NCBI GenBank assembly: GCA_023055355.1
Contig: JALJCS010000001.1
Coordinates: forward strand, 104,721,881-104,785,880
DNA length: 64,000 bases
Direction of reading: 5' to 3'
DNA from: Agelaius tricolor
Taxonomy: Eukaryota > Chordata > Aves > Passeriformes > Icteridae
Made by a program: the position numbers and the translations under genes. Under the pieces are notes generated by a model. The model made no database searches and had not been told where the DNA came from. It saw nothing but the letters and a program-made list of their open reading frames with translations. Below are positions 47,012-59,689 of this stretch, piece by piece. Numbering within the stretch: position 1 is the stretch's first letter; each line of letters begins with the position of its first letter.

Positions 47012-48467
47012 TTTTTTAGCCTTTAGGTTTTTTCCTACATTTTAGTTAAAACCAGCATTTTCTTCATTCCTTCTGACTGGTTTGGGACTGCTGTTTAGTG
47101 TATGCTTGGTAGGTCAGCATAAACTAGTACTCTGCAAGTCTTTCTCTCATTAATATTATTGGAACTATCATTCACATTTGCAAATGTCCATACCACCCAT
47201 CAGATCCCCCATTTGGCACTGCTTGATGACTATGATGCAAAATGCCTTGTTTCTGTTTGCATTAACTTTGTGACAAAGAAGAATTATATTTTCCAAACTG
47301 TTTTAATTAGTTTCTTATGTGCCAGGAGCTGCTATGCATTTACATAAAGTCCTGTTGCTTTTTCAGAAACTTCCAGCCACCACAGATAATATTAAATATG
47401 TCCTTAATAACCTACTAAACACATCATTAAGTGCTTCATTGTAATGTCTGTTCTATCCTTTAAAATCACAGTTTTTACTTTCAGGAAGTAATGCTACAGT
47501 CAGACATCTGTTCTGGGATCTACTGTGTGGTAGGACTCAAATTTCAAAAGCATCTCAATTAATTCCTCATGGAGAGGGGTGTTTTTAATTTTTTTCAAAA
47601 AAGCTTTTCAGAAGCAGAATCCTCCTGGGATGAATAAAACTCCCAGGTACATAAGCTTACGAGAAGCTACAATGCAAGTTCAATAAGTTACTTTCATAAT
47701 GAAAAGAACCTCCATGTTCTGCACTATTAAGTAGCCTAAAGAGGCTTTTAGTTACTGCATTATCTGAAGTACCGATAGCTGATTTAGGCAAGAAGATTAT
47801 CTAGTTCAACTTGATAAGATTACTGTAACGAAAGGGAAGCTGCTCTGAACAAGATTTTAGGGATTTTTGTGGAGCTATTAGACATAAAAATAATTTTTTC
47901 CTTCCTGTTAACATTGTAAAATTAAAATATGAGTGACTTTAAAAGTAAGAGCCTGCTCACTGGTGTTGCCATTAATGGCAAACCCAACACACTCCAAAGT
48001 CCAGTAAGTAGTTTCAGAAATTTTCAGAAAGCTTCAGATTATTAAGGGAAGTGAAAAGTGTGGATACCATAGCCATCAATGAAAGTTTCCTGAGCACTTT
48101 GAGGAAAAAAATGTAGAAAAAGTTACAGACCTAGATCCACCCTGGAAAGACCCATAACACTGCAAAATATTTGAAAGATCCAACTTTCCCAGCAAACAGG
48201 AATAATTACTAGCCTATTATCAAATTATTTTAATTAGAAGTCTGTCCTCTCTTCTTTTTCCCTCCCACCTTTCACACCTAGTATAAGTGTATAACTAATA
48301 ATGTCATGACTAATTAAAAGACCATTGGGACCCCTGGAAAATATAGATCAATTTTAAGAACATAGCATTAAAAAGAAAGGGAACAGGAAATCTAAACCTG
48401 CCTTTTCTTATATTATCCATGAAGAAAACAGAGAGGTTTTACAATGGAATATGAAATACTGAAATGT

Positions 48468-48473
48468 TTTAAT
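48468..48473 (-). terminator. MMS22L: Candidate MMS22L polyadenylation signal ATTAAA
   Basis: The - strand reads ATTAAA about 600 bp downstream of the MMS22L stop, and I found no canonical AATAAA between. A TATAAA hexamer at about 48793-48798 is an alternative. Weak evidence without transcript data. Confidence 0.3.
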
Positions 48474-49076
48474 ACAGGTGGAAGTCAAAGACAGCTATAT
48501 ACATTCTGTGCAACACAAACATATTAAAAAAATACTCTCTCTTAACACAAGCTTTATCACACCGGCACAATCCCTGGTGAACGCACTGCATTCAACAAGT
48601 TGAGTACTAGAGAGCACATGTTTTTCCCATTCTACTAAAATAATAAATTAGAAATCATGAAAATATGATTTTCTTAAGAACAGACTGAATAAGACTTTCA
48701 AAAGTACACTATTTAAGAGAGACAGGTCTCATTCAATTGACTAAGTTGCAAAATTCTTTGAAATTCTGTCTTGTATGTTGCAATATAGACTCTATTTATA
48801 CAGATATTTGAATCTGTAATAAATTAGTTTTCAATTTTTCTATTGCTATTCATCAGGATATTGAGTCAATCTTCAAATGCATGACAATAAAATACCAAAG
48901 TTTTTTTTTTTTCCAATTAATACATAAATTGGGGGAAAAATTGTGGAACAACCGCAAAAATTGATACATGTATTTCCATTGTAAAGATAAACAACTTGTC
49001 TAGTGTGTTGTAGTCTGTAGTTTTAGGTACCAACAATGTCATAATGTCCAAGAGGAAAGGATTAATCACCAGCACA

Positions 49077-49161
49077 TTATTGATCTGTCTCATTTTCCAG
49101 TTTTTGTATCTCCTTTTGTCCAGCCTCTGCAAGGTGAGATAAGAGTCTCTTATACGCTTCT
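49077..49161 (-). CDS. MMS22L: MMS22L last coding exon: C-terminus and stop
   Basis: 85 coding bases: one base finishing the split Arg codon, 27 codons, then TAA at 49079-49077. The - strand acceptor is ccccaacag before 49161. The peptide is EAYKRLLSHLAEAGQKEIQK followed by LENETDQ. The human protein as I remember it has a similar EAYxKLLSHLG...LEND ending, so the frame and length are right. The open frame upstream of 49161 is intron read-through. Confidence 0.92.
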
Positions 49162-51421
49162 CTGTTGGGGGAAAAAACCAAAACATATAACATGTTACAT
49201 GTTACTTTAATAATCTCACACATCCTAGGAGTAAAAGTGTGTAATTCCCAAACACATTGTTTAGATATTGAGATATTAAAACATTTTAACTTCCCTCCCC
49301 CCATTCAGCTGCTTTTTTGCTGTGACTCTTTAGCATGGCCAGATCAGAGGAAGAACAGGGACTGCACTGTTTACAGCTAGAAATGTAGTGGAGCTGCTTA
49401 GAAGCCTACTTGATTAGTAAACTGCTGTGAAATACAAGTTCCTTATTTAAAAACATGGAGTTTCCAAGGCCTAGATGATATTAGCATTCAGTCTTGATGA
49501 TGTTTGCTCTCTCATTTCTGCCTAAGCAATCCCTGTGACTCTCACCACAGCACAGTGATGTGAGCCCCTCACACCCAACCAGATTCAGACAACCATCCTC
49601 AACCAAGGACAATAACTGTTTAAAATAAACCTGGAATTCAGAAGGGAGCTGTCACTCAAGTGGATTTTCCAGAAGAGTGCATATGTGTTGATGAGACTTT
49701 TCACCTTAAGTTCATTCTAATACTCTCCAACCCAAACAATGTAATTATTGTTAAAGTACTGCCTCTGACATTTAGGTCTTTTCTAATTATCTATTTTTGT
49801 CATGAAATATTAACTTGAGCAAACAAAACTGCAGTTTTCATACTAGTTCCTTGCAATTACAACACTGGACATCACCACTATAAGCATTTAATGTAACTTC
49901 TGAACCTTACTTCTTTTATAAATACAGATTTGCACTTTAATGTCTACAGTAATTGCACTGAATATGTTAATATCATGTTATTTAGAGTCTAGGACCAAAG
50001 AGAGAAAATCAGGTGTTCTTGAAGAGAGAAAATTAGTGTTCTTACAATAAAATGCTCATGGATCACCTCAGGCTGCTGGGTAATGGAGCACATTCTAAAT
50101 ACAAATTACTAATAGAAAACATCGACAACAGGTTAGCTAATATATATGGTTTAAGTGAGGAGGATAAAGGAAATGGAGCTCTTCAGTAATCTCCAAGCAT
50201 ATATTTCAGGAAGCTCAAACAACCTGCATGCTTTCAGCACTTTGTAGATAATGGGATGAATGTTACCATATTAACAGTATTTAGCAAAAGAAAAACAAGC
50301 AAAAATTTTAGCTGTGAAACACATTATCAAAAGATGAAAAGCAGGTTGTGTGGAAATCCTACATATAACAGTACATCAGGCTGATCCTGGGCAAATTCTC
50401 TTAAATAAAAGCAAATGCAGTTGTTGGTAGTGAATAGTAAAAAGTGAGTAATATAATTACAAATTAATTAAATACATTTTTCATTAAATGGAAGATGATA
50501 CCCTGTGACTACACTTCAGTGTGTCATGAATTAGTCTTGTACAGCTCTGTCTTTTTATAGCCCAGGCCCTGCTGACACACACCTCAAAGCTTCCCCAGTG
50601 TGAGGCATGAGTGGATCCTCTCCTTTGAGTAGTCCCAGGATGTGCAGCAATGCAAACACTGGGGCCAGGGCCAGTTCCTTGCCCAGACCACAGGAGAGTC
50701 ATGGGCAGCCTTCAAGTGAGCAGCACTAACAGGAAGAGCCCTTTTGGCTCAGGTGCCCCACAAGGCAGAGCTTCCTGGAGTTTTGTAGCAGTACTTGCAT
50801 AGATGCTGAAAGGTCAGTGCTGCATTTGCACTCAGACACCACCATCCCTGCAGAGCTGCTCCCCTCCTGTGCCATTTCTCCTAATGCCAGATGGATTCAA
50901 GTGTCAAATATTTCTGTCCTGAGTTCCTGGGGGGCAAACCAAGGAATCGTGAGCCTGCTGTGCCTATTGGAGCCAGCCACAACTCTTCCAAGTTTAGATT
51001 ATGAGAGAGCTCTTGATATTCAGTTGGGGGTATTTATTTTCCAAGCATCTCAGACCATACCTGATTATAGAATAATTTCACATATGACCCATAAAGTCCT
51101 CTAAAACACGGACTAACAGGAAAATTCTTTGGGTAAGTAATTCTTAATTCTGTTTTGCAATGAACATTGTAGAGACAACCTGGCTTCACAAAAATTCTAC
51201 TCCAGCCTGTGGACCCTAGTATCAATACATCTCTAAAAATATTTAGCAAATATAGATGGCTTTAAACCATGAAAGGCTTGAGTTAAGGGAGATTTCTGGC
51301 TAAAAACACTTAGAAGTCACTCATATTTGAGTGTCTGTGCTGCTGTCTTACCACTGCTTTCTTTCAACAGAATTATCCTCTACTATTCATTGTGAAAAGT
51401 AATGTAAAATGAAAATCAAAC
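49162..51421 (-). other. MMS22L: MMS22L intron (2.3 kb)
   Basis: AT-rich intron bounded by donor GAG|gtttga (exon end at 51422) and the acceptor at 49162. No recognised repeat or RNA gene. Confidence 0.65.
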
Positions 51422-51589
51422 CTCTGTGCAGCATTTCTTCCAAGGCCTTGTTTGTGCTCAGAGTCCTTCAGAGACTGTGTGATTGTGGGAATCAGGCTGG
51501 TAACTAAAGTCTGATCCAAGACTGCCACTGTCTCCAGTATGCTGAAAACCCGGTGATCATAGATAGCAGTGTAGTCCTGGATAAACTGC
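51422..51589 (-). CDS. MMS22L: MMS22L exon: RQFIQDY...GLGRNAAQ
   Basis: 168 bp: one base finishing an Arg codon, 55 codons, and two bases of the next Arg codon. Acceptor tatccccccag before 51589; donor AG|gtttga after 51422, a weaker donor. The peptide includes QFIQDYTAIYDHRVFSILET and later QSLKDSEHKQGLGRNAAQ, closely resembling the conserved MMS22L C-terminal helices. Both junctions give Arg codons, in frame with neighbours. Confidence 0.94.
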
Positions 51590-52718
51590 CTGGGGGGATA
51601 CAGGGGCATTTAATGCAGGGTCAAAACGAGATGCAGAGAACATGCCAACAACAACTGTAGAGTCTAATCAGAACAAACAATCTGGCTGCATAGCAATTTT
51701 ACTTTGTTACACTGGAATACTCTACCTGGAATGCTTTCTCTAAACAAAGGATGGTTTTGAAGCCTAATGCTAAAAATTCCACACATTTATTTTCAAGTAA
51801 TTTGGCAGATTCTGCTGCTGTTTCACCAGGACTACCTTGTTTGTAATGTGTGTGAATGCAAAACTAAAGCATACATTTCTTATTTAATAAATAATAATTG
51901 TAATAAAAAGACTAACAAAACAAGAGTTTTAGATTCAAATTTGCAAAAACAATGTTGGCATTTCTTATAAAGCTCCCCTGGACCTTAAATAGGGCAGACC
52001 ATTAGATGGAAGTACATCCATTTGCCATCCTGAGGACCTGAAGACTTTAAGGCTCACAGATTACATTCAAATCAAAATTAGCACCCTAGGGATGCCAGAT
52101 CCCATGAAATTGATGTATCACATATGGACTGGCATTCCCACAAACACCCTTTCTTTTTTCAGTGAGTCTCTCTCAAGGCTTTCACCTAGACCTAGCCCAA
52201 TACAGCAGCAGTGCTTAAGGTTTGCAGAATGTCTTTGAGTGCCAGGTGATGCAGCTCTGCTACTGTATCCATGGAAGACACAGGATTCATTTTGCAGAGC
52301 TATGAAATAAGGATAATTTACATTATAATAATCTATTATTGTCACAAAATCAAATAAAAAAGCTAAGCTTGTTATATGAATATTAGTTGCACTTCAAATT
52401 AGGCACACACATCTTTCACAGCACCATCAGCATTCCTGAGGAGTTTTTCCCATCACAGGAGCAACACACCTCCCTACTATATGCCTCTCAAAATAGTACC
52501 TCATCCATGAGGAAGCAGGTATGCCTCTCACTTCTGCTTTTCTGCTCAGGCTTTTTGGCAAAGCTGTGTTCAAATCCAGTGCCAAAAGTATCATTACTAA
52601 AATACCATAAACAAGCAACAATGCAACATGTTAGGATAATTAGTTATTTTAAGAAAACATGTTTGCTGTCAATTGGGTTGCAGCAGCTTTGCTGCCAGTT
52701 GGCATATTTTCTGGTTAC
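51590..52718 (-). other. MMS22L: MMS22L intron (1.1 kb)
   Basis: Short intron with no recognised repeat. A 53-bp exon-like segment at 52204-52256 was considered and rejected. Confidence 0.65.
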
Positions 52719-52815
52719 CTAAATACAGAAGTCAGCTGGGTGGCATGTTCTCCTCCTGACCCTGCTTGGCAGTCTTCTACCATGTACTGTACAATGTCTG
52801 TAGATATTTTTTTAA
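52719..52815 (-). CDS. MMS22L: MMS22L exon: VKKISTDIVQYM...LTSVF
   Basis: A 97-bp exon hidden from simple open-frame scans. Acceptor ttttcttttgcag before 52815; donor TTTAG|gtaacc after 52719. The first two bases complete a Val codon with the G left by the preceding exon; 31 codons follow and two bases start the Arg codon finished by the next exon. The peptide is KKISTDIVQYMVEDCQAGSG followed by GEHATQLTSVF. It was located because the flanking exons do not join in phase without an exon of length 1 modulo 3, and this one fits exactly and matches my memory of human MMS22L (ending ...TQLTSVF then RQFIQDY). Confidence 0.94.
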
Positions 52816-54209
52816 CTGCAAAAGAAAAATCACAGGATTCACACAGAGCTCTTGAATTGACCATCTGGAGAATGTCTTTCATGAAGACAAAAATTTTTAA
52901 ATGAGAAAAAAAAAGGTTTAATATTTCTTTGATGCAAGTGAAATGATTGTGAGAGCACTTAGTTAGATTGGCTATAAAGAACAGAATGAGTCACGGGTTT
53001 ATGCAAAATCTTATTTTCACCACCATTATCCTTTAAACAGATTTTTAAATACACTATGTTTTTTTAAATTTAAAGCCAAGATATATACATTTAGAGGAAA
53101 TAGAGATTTTATTTAAATCTAAGTTCTGTTTATATTCTTTAGGCATTCCTATTTGATTCAAAAGAAAGGTAGTTACAATATTATATTCTGCTCAAAGCTG
53201 TGTGGATCTAGTCTGTAATTTCAGTAGTGGAGGTTGTTCTGAAATGCATCCTAACTCTGTTTTTTAAGGCAAAAAACCTCTAAAAAACCCAACAACCTGT
53301 CCCACTGTTTTCTCAGTAATTGTTTCCAAATAAATATCCAAGTTGCAAGATACAGCTCTTCATTTATAAATGTGGAACTGGGCTGCAAGGACTTTTCTAG
53401 AATGGTGTGGCAGAGCCCTGGCTACAGCAGCCCAGGACTTCCAGAGCTCATTGCACCAGCACATTGCAATGTGGGTACTCAGATTTTAGCAGATATGGCT
53501 GTGATGGCAAAATGGGGAAGAAAATTGGTGATGACTGAGCCAATTTCCTAAGCACATCTTGTCCCTGAAACTATTATAGACCAGATCAAACAGTACTTTA
53601 TCAGAGAAAATTCCCAGGAGAAGTCAGAGGTGAATCCAAATTTTGCTTAATGTCTCTCTAGCAGCAAGAAATGGAAATTTTGAGCTCAGATACATTCATT
53701 ATACAATGGTGGGGTGAAAAGAGTGCTTCGTTCTCTAAGTACCTAAAAATAAAGATGTTCTTGCTACAAAACAAAGCATGCTAAAAGAAGAAAGAAGACT
53801 CAAAGATACCTTCAGAGAGCAACATGCTACTTTTAATCCATTTATAATGCCTCTGTTATAGGGGAGAACATAACACTAGTCTTATTTGGTCTCAAAACTT
53901 TAGGTGGAAGAAAAGTTCCACAATTGCTAATGGAGGAGATTATATGGGAAGGATAGGGAAAAAAGGAAATGCCTTCAGATTCCTGAGAAGCTGATTAGTT
54001 CATTAGAGAGTTAAATGAGGCAGGATTTCTCTGCCTGAGAGGCAAAAGTCCCAGACCAGTTAATGAAAAAAAAGCCTCATCCAGTTTATCTGGCCAGATT
54101 GTTTTATTCATCTCATCTGAGAGTCTTAAATACTGGGATAAAAGATGCTCAGCAGTGCAGAAATCTTGCAGGTGTGGAGAGATGTACTTAAAGCAAACAA
54201 ACAGCTCAC
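52816..54209 (-). other. MMS22L: MMS22L intron (1.4 kb)
   Basis: AT-rich intron with no recognised repeat. Donor CAAG|gtgagc at 54210; acceptor as described for the next exon. Confidence 0.65.
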
Positions 54210-54376
54210 CTTGCAGCTCATTAACCAGTACCAAGCACTTCAACACAGCTGGGAGAACCAAGTCTATGTCACACAGTTCAGTGCTCTGGGTTCTCTGAAG
54301 TACTTCAAAAATGAAAGCAAGAACAGAGGCCAAGCGAGGAGGTGGAGCATGCCCTTTGAACTGCAGGTAGTTTTCC
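54210..54376 (-). CDS. MMS22L: MMS22L exon: ENYLQFKGHAPPPRLASVLA...
   Basis: 167 bp: one base finishing the Arg codon, 55 codons, and one leftover base. Acceptor tttgtcttcccag before 54376; donor CAAG|gtgagc after 54210. The peptide runs ENYLQFKGHAPPPRLASVLA, FIFEVLQRTQ, then DIDLVLPAVLKCLVLVNELQ. An internal cag at 54361-54363 could mimic an acceptor, but using it breaks the frame with the upstream exon, so 54376 is the right start. Confidence 0.95.
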
Positions 54377-56660
54377 CTGGGAAGACAAAGCAAGCCAGAA
54401 CAAAGTCTATGATTTGGGGTTTTTTTCCATGTAATGCAAGCACCATATACCTTAAAATAACTGTGATATTTCAGCAGGAGGCCTATTACATAGATTTCTA
54501 TCTTTATCTAGGCTTAAATAATGGCTTCTATTTATCTTAGTTGTAGCAATGACTCCCATTTGTCAGAGGACAGTGATATCTTCTGACTCTTCTGTTCAGA
54601 GAGGAGTGAGAAATAAGAGCCATCATAATTAAGGTTAAAACCCAAGTGTGACTATTAAAAGCTAAATACAAAGGTAGCTTCATAATACAATTGAATTAAT
54701 GAAAGAATCAAGATTCTAAAATACTAAACCAACATGCATAATACAGCTGTTATTTAATTACATTATTTAGCTTTATGTGCTTTTGCAAACTCACAATCAT
54801 ACTTGTGGTAACAGCTCTGCTGTTACACTGGTACTGTTATTTGATTTTTGTAAACAGTGTGTTGTAACAGGACAGCCAGTGACTGATTTTGTTCTGTCAG
54901 AATTAACACAAACATCTCCAATATAAAATCTGGCACAAGGATAAAAGGTGACCAACAAGAGCAAATTTTAACATCACATACATGGAGTGTTCCAATTTTA
55001 ACACATTGATTTGTTCATTTTCTACAAAAGAATACAAGAATATCAACTACTGTTGGTTTGGCACCACAAATTAATGGAATCTGAAGACACTAAGTTTTGC
55101 AGGTGAAAGAGAACACAGCATTTATTCATCAGTCAGCAAGAGCACTCCCAGAACCTTAAAAAAAATTTAAAATATTTAATATTAGGTACTGCTACCTACT
55201 CAAACAAGGCACATATGTTGGCCGAGCAGTGTGTCAATTAAAAACCAGCATCCTTATTAAAAGCTCAGTAAAGAGTGCTTCTACAACTTTCAAATGAAAT
55301 GTGACTTTCAGAGCTCTGTGTACTTCACTGCACTGCTTCAGAGCACTGGTGTGACTTGGCCAATGAAAGCTGTGACACCCACAGTTCTTGTATCATGTGG
55401 TCTGTCTAACTTTAATATTAGCAACTCTGAAATCTTCTGTCTCATTAATTGCTCTGAAAATTTCCCACTTTTTTTTTTGTGTGTTCTTCCACTACAACAG
55501 CTCTGTGAGCTGGGTAATACAATCCTGATGGTGAGGTTCCCTTTCCCCCTGCAGCAGCAGCAATATATTCACTGCTTCCATACGGCAAAGTGGTGAGCAA
55601 ACTGCACCTATTTGTGTACAGACCCCATGACTGCCTCATGACCACCCAGCACTTTGTAAACCAGAGTGCTGCTCAGTTCTAACACATTCTTCCCAGATCA
55701 CTAAGGAATGTTTCACATCTTAAAAATCACCAAGTGCCATTACACCTTCAGAACTTTCCACTCTTAATTCCCATGTTCACACATGCATGCACACATTCAA
55801 AAATAACTTTAATAAGATGACAAAGTTTGGGTATCCAAAAACATGTCAGAACTAAGATTGTGAAATCTTAATTGACTCCCTTAATAGCTGATAATACAGG
55901 CTTTACTTCAAGATTGCCTATCATATTTACCCAAGATTAGCACTGACATTATTTTTCTGATCAACATGTATACCCACTCTTTAACAAATAAAAAATCCAA
56001 TTACCATGGATATAGGCCTGTATTTGAGGGGGTTTAAATCCTTTCCCAACACAGAAAAAAAGTACAGATTGTTCACTACTCTGCAGTACATAAAACCAAG
56101 TGTCAGCCTCTCAGCAGCAGGAACAGAGATTTGTAGCTGCTGTTGACATCGTGCGAGTGGTGACAGCGCAGTGAACAAATAATGTCTCCCTGCCTCTCTG
56201 TCTCCCTCTTCTCAGTTTTCCATGTCCCCTGGGCAGCTGGCACACCTGTGTATGCCCTGACACTTAGAGAGCAACAAGGCCCCCAGTGCACAGGTAACTG
56301 TGGCAGCTCTCAGCACTACAACTCAGTACCCCTAAATACAGCCTGAGACACACACATGATGATGTCTATTGGAGCATAATTTTTCTAGAAAAAGACTTGC
56401 ATTTCACATGACCTCCTGCAATATTTTTTGTTGTGGCCTAGGACTTTTATCCTTAATTAATCTCTCACAAATCTTTCCAATTTTACTCTTCTGATATATA
56501 AACACTGTCCTTCCTTTGCTCCCTGCCCGGCAACTCCCAGGCTCTTCCAAGAGCCACACCATCAACTGAGAGGAAAGCAGAGGCCTGAGCTCATAAGCTG
56601 TTTGTGAAATCTGAATCTGAGACCTGAGTAAGTGATGACTGATACCCCACTGGTCCTTAC
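54377..56660 (-). other. MMS22L: MMS22L intron (2.3 kb)
   Basis: AT-rich intron, donor CATCAG|gtaagg at 56661. No recognised repeat or RNA gene. Confidence 0.65.
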
Positions 56661-56872
56661 CTGATGACGTGCAGGGTGGTCCTGCGGAGGCGGAGCAGCT
56701 GGGGGGCGGTGATGGAGCTGCCTAAGGCAGTGAGCAGGGGATGCTGCCCAGCCCCAGGCACAGTCGGGGAGGAAGGCAGGAATCGTCCAAAATAATGGCG
56801 AATGATGCTCCCAAGGAGCTGATTTAAATAGGCACCCTGTGTTTGGGACTGACAACATATGAAGGACAGGCC
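56661..56872 (-). CDS. MMS22L: MMS22L exon: GLSFICCQSQTQGAYLNQLL...
   Basis: 212 bp: 70 codons from phase 0, then two bases of an Arg codon. Acceptor ttccacag before 56872; donor AG|gtaagg after 56661. The peptide starts GLSFICCQSQTQGAYLNQLL and continues GSIIRHYFGRFLPSSP, a proline/glycine-rich linker, then QLLRLRRTTLHVI. The SQTQGAYLNQ and YFGRFLP stretches are strongly MMS22L-like. A longer open frame on the same strand overlaps it but is a different frame and is not coding. Confidence 0.95.
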
Positions 56873-58130
56873 CTGTGGAAGAAAATTTTAGAAAGTGAGG
56901 AATTAAATAAATCTTTAGCAATACAGTTGAATAAATCTTTAACAACTGTATGGTAAACACTCACTACATGCTGTGTAAACTGCTGCACACAGAGTAACTA
57001 TGCCTGACAAATAAGCATCGCTGATTTGCTGCAGACATGATGATCTGCAAATGAAGACAGAGGCAGGCAAGACTTGCAAAGCAGAGAAAAATCTTTCACT
57101 AGACTAATATATTGGTAGGTAAGCTTTGGGACATGCAAGCTCCCCTTCAAATTCAAAATAAAACCGTGGCGTTTCAGACCTGAGAAAGCTTCTGCGCCCA
57201 AAAGCTTCTCATTTCTGCTTTCAACCCTGTACGTGGTCTAACAAAGTATGTTAATCAGGTAAGATTTAAGATGGGACAGAAAGAATAAAAACCTCATCTG
57301 CTTGTAAAGAATTGTGTGAATTTTTGTATAAATGCTACAACAGAAAAATGAGCACTTAGAATTGAGCTCCAACAAGAAAAGATTTGCTCATAGTATGAAT
57401 AAATTACGGTAAATTAGGCACCATTTATAAGGGATTTAGAGGAGGTTTTAAACTCTGTTTAAGATAAGGCTAAAACTGCTGTGATTTATCCAATATAAGC
57501 TATATTGATCCAGAGAAAAATCTATAATGAAAGTACTTGCCCAGAAAGTGCTTATCTGAACTCTACCTGTAGTTATAGAACATATATATGGTCCATCCCT
57601 GAAAAAAAGAGTATTCTTACTGGAATGGGTTCCCATAAGAGAAAGTTAAGATCTTGTTTCCTTCCCCCTCCTCTGACTACTGAGAGCAAGAAGAACAAAT
57701 CACTAAGAAAAAAAATAAAAAGGTCCCGTGATCTCCTATCTCAAGGGTCACAGTCAGCAGCACAAACAGAAGCCTCTTGAGAACTCAGTTTTCACAATAG
57801 TTTTGTCCAACAAGAATAATGCTGTAAAACAAGGTCAAGCACAGAGCTCCCTAGACAGCAATTTCAACAGTACTTCAACTTTCCATTAGCATTGCAGTCC
57901 AGACTCTGGTTTTGGTAGGAGGAGTATCTGTCTGAATATTTATGGTTGCTGAGGTAAACTAATGCCCCTAATAGGAATGAACAGATCAAGTCAAGCTGCT
58001 TTTGTTCCCCAGCTATGGGAAAGGTGTATTTTTGTTGCTTTTTGTATAGAAGTCAAAAAAAACCCCATTTCCTGACTCCCCATAAACATCTGTACCTGTC
58101 TGTGTGAACATGACAGAACATTCAGGGGAA

Positions 58131-58157
58131 GAAAAAAAAAGAGAAAAAAAAAAAAAA
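58131..58157. repeat. A-rich low-complexity tract
   Basis: Poly-A broken by single G bases. On the MMS22L transcript strand it is a T-rich run. Confidence 0.8.
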
Positions 58158-59689
58158 AGCAGGCTGAGGCATAGCTGAGGGTCTTGAAATGCTGAGTTCC
58201 CACTTTTGGTTCCACAGTAAACAAATACAGGAAACATGAGATTTCAAGAAGTGAGGTGCCTGAAGACTTGGTGGCTCTCTTGAATGCAGATTTGGCTTAA
58301 GGTTTTTACCTCACATACTTTTGTGGTTCCTTGATAATTCTGGCAAATCTCAATGATAAAAAACCACACTTTCTGAACTGAGGCTTTGAGTAAAACTTCA
58401 GATTTTCTCCTCCTTTTGTGCACATAGAGTAAATTATTGTAGGAAAAAGCTGCTGCTGCTGTATCGGAATTCTTAAATTAGAAGTGATACTTCTTGGCAA
58501 GTAGCAGACTCAGAGACTGTTAGAGATGACAGACTATTTAGTGTATAAACTTTAGTGTTTGATGTTTTCAGTAAGATATTGCAGCAGGCATAAAGAAGAG
58601 TTGCCTGTGCTTTCTGTAGTAAAGCTCGTACAGAAAGACAGAATGTACTCCATAATCCCAATATTGGAACTGGCACTCTTAAGACTCTAGACTGTTCTTA
58701 ACACTAAAAGAACCCAGACATCTATGACAAAGTGTATTAATTTATTGGATAAAAGGGACACAAAGAGCATCACAACCTTACAGAGGATACCTGCAGGAAT
58801 ACATGAAGGAGGCAGCACCTCTGAAGAACTAACAATGACAATTGCTAAAATGAGACAGTTCTTCAAACTGAGGATCAACAAATGATATATAGTATCAAGA
58901 AGACATCAGTTATTAACTAGTAAGAGTTACTGTTTGTAAGAATGATCCTAGACTTATTAAATGGTTGCAATAAAAAGAAAAGAATATTAGAATTTAGATA
59001 TCTGAGGGAATGCTGACTAATTTTTGCAGGTCTAGTAATTTCATTTCAAACAAACCTAGCCTGATCCTTCATAAAAGCATTTTCATTTTTTGGGTTGAAA
59101 TAAATTGATTTGGAAACAGCATCCCAAAAAATTAGAAAAGAACTTGGACTTCTCTCTTGGACAAAAAGGCCTACTCACTTCAGGTCAGCACTGTGTTCTT
59201 TATTTTGGACTCCTCCTTTTCCTTTCAAAGTACAGAGAGTAACAGACCTGCACAAGGTCTGACAACACCATATCCCAAGTGGCACAAGGCATGAATTACC
59301 AACACTGCACAGTAGGTGCACATCTCCAGCTACAATGGCAAAACACCCTAGGCAGTGCTGGCCAAGGATGTGATTGCAAGGTAATCACACAGAAATTTCT
59401 TCTTTTAAATCCCACCAGTAATTAAGCGAGATAAAGGAAGCTGCTGTTCAAATGAGAGAAAAAAGAAACACACATGCAACTGGACTGCAATTCTGGAGCA
59501 GAGATTTGAAATCAATCACATCAGACCCCCAGGACAATCCCTACAAAGCAGATGGACTTTAAAGGGTTGGATAGAGTCGCTTTCTTTTCCTTAACTGTGT
59601 TCTTCAGCCATCTTCTGAGGTTAAGATTAAAAAAAAAATAAAATTTTAAAGGGAGCAGAGAAGCATGACATCATCTGCTCTTCATTTTA

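Larger units (their letters stand above)
39983..49076. other. Region between convergent stop codons: two 3' UTRs plus intergenic DNA
   Basis: About 9.1 kb separates the KLHL32 and MMS22L stop codons. The first part must be KLHL32 3' UTR and the last part MMS22L 3' UTR. The 45.6-46.9 kb interval holds a cluster of repeats (ERVK LTR with leader hairpin, ERVL-like LTR fragment, CR1). 40.6-45.6 kb and 46.95-48.4 kb are AT-rich, with only simple repeats and short open frames lacking protein character. I see no third gene. A stretch near 43830-43920 with gcgcgaaaagaggcggc stands out in composition, but its role is unknown. Confidence 0.65.

Noticed and set aside
52204..52256. A 53-bp - strand segment that could be read as an exon (frame LHHLALKDILQTL) bridging the MMS22L exons
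   Set aside because: Its acceptor lacks a pyrimidine tract and its donor is poor. The 97-bp exon at 52719-52815 has strong splice sites, fits both phases and matches MMS22L as I recall it.
52427..52621. A 64-codon - strand open frame inside an MMS22L intron with a plausible acceptor at its upstream side
   Set aside because: Its end phase does not fit the next exon with a good donor, and the peptide does not resemble the expected MMS22L sequence.
54361..54363. An internal CAG as acceptor for the 54210-54376 exon
   Set aside because: Using it breaks the reading frame from the preceding exon. The acceptor before 54376 has a better pyrimidine tract and yields an in-frame Arg codon.
56562..56960. 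A 132-codon - strand open frame overlapping an MMS22L exon
   Set aside because: It is a shadow of the real exon in another frame. The true frame gives GLSFICCQSQTQGAYLNQLL with matching splice phases.
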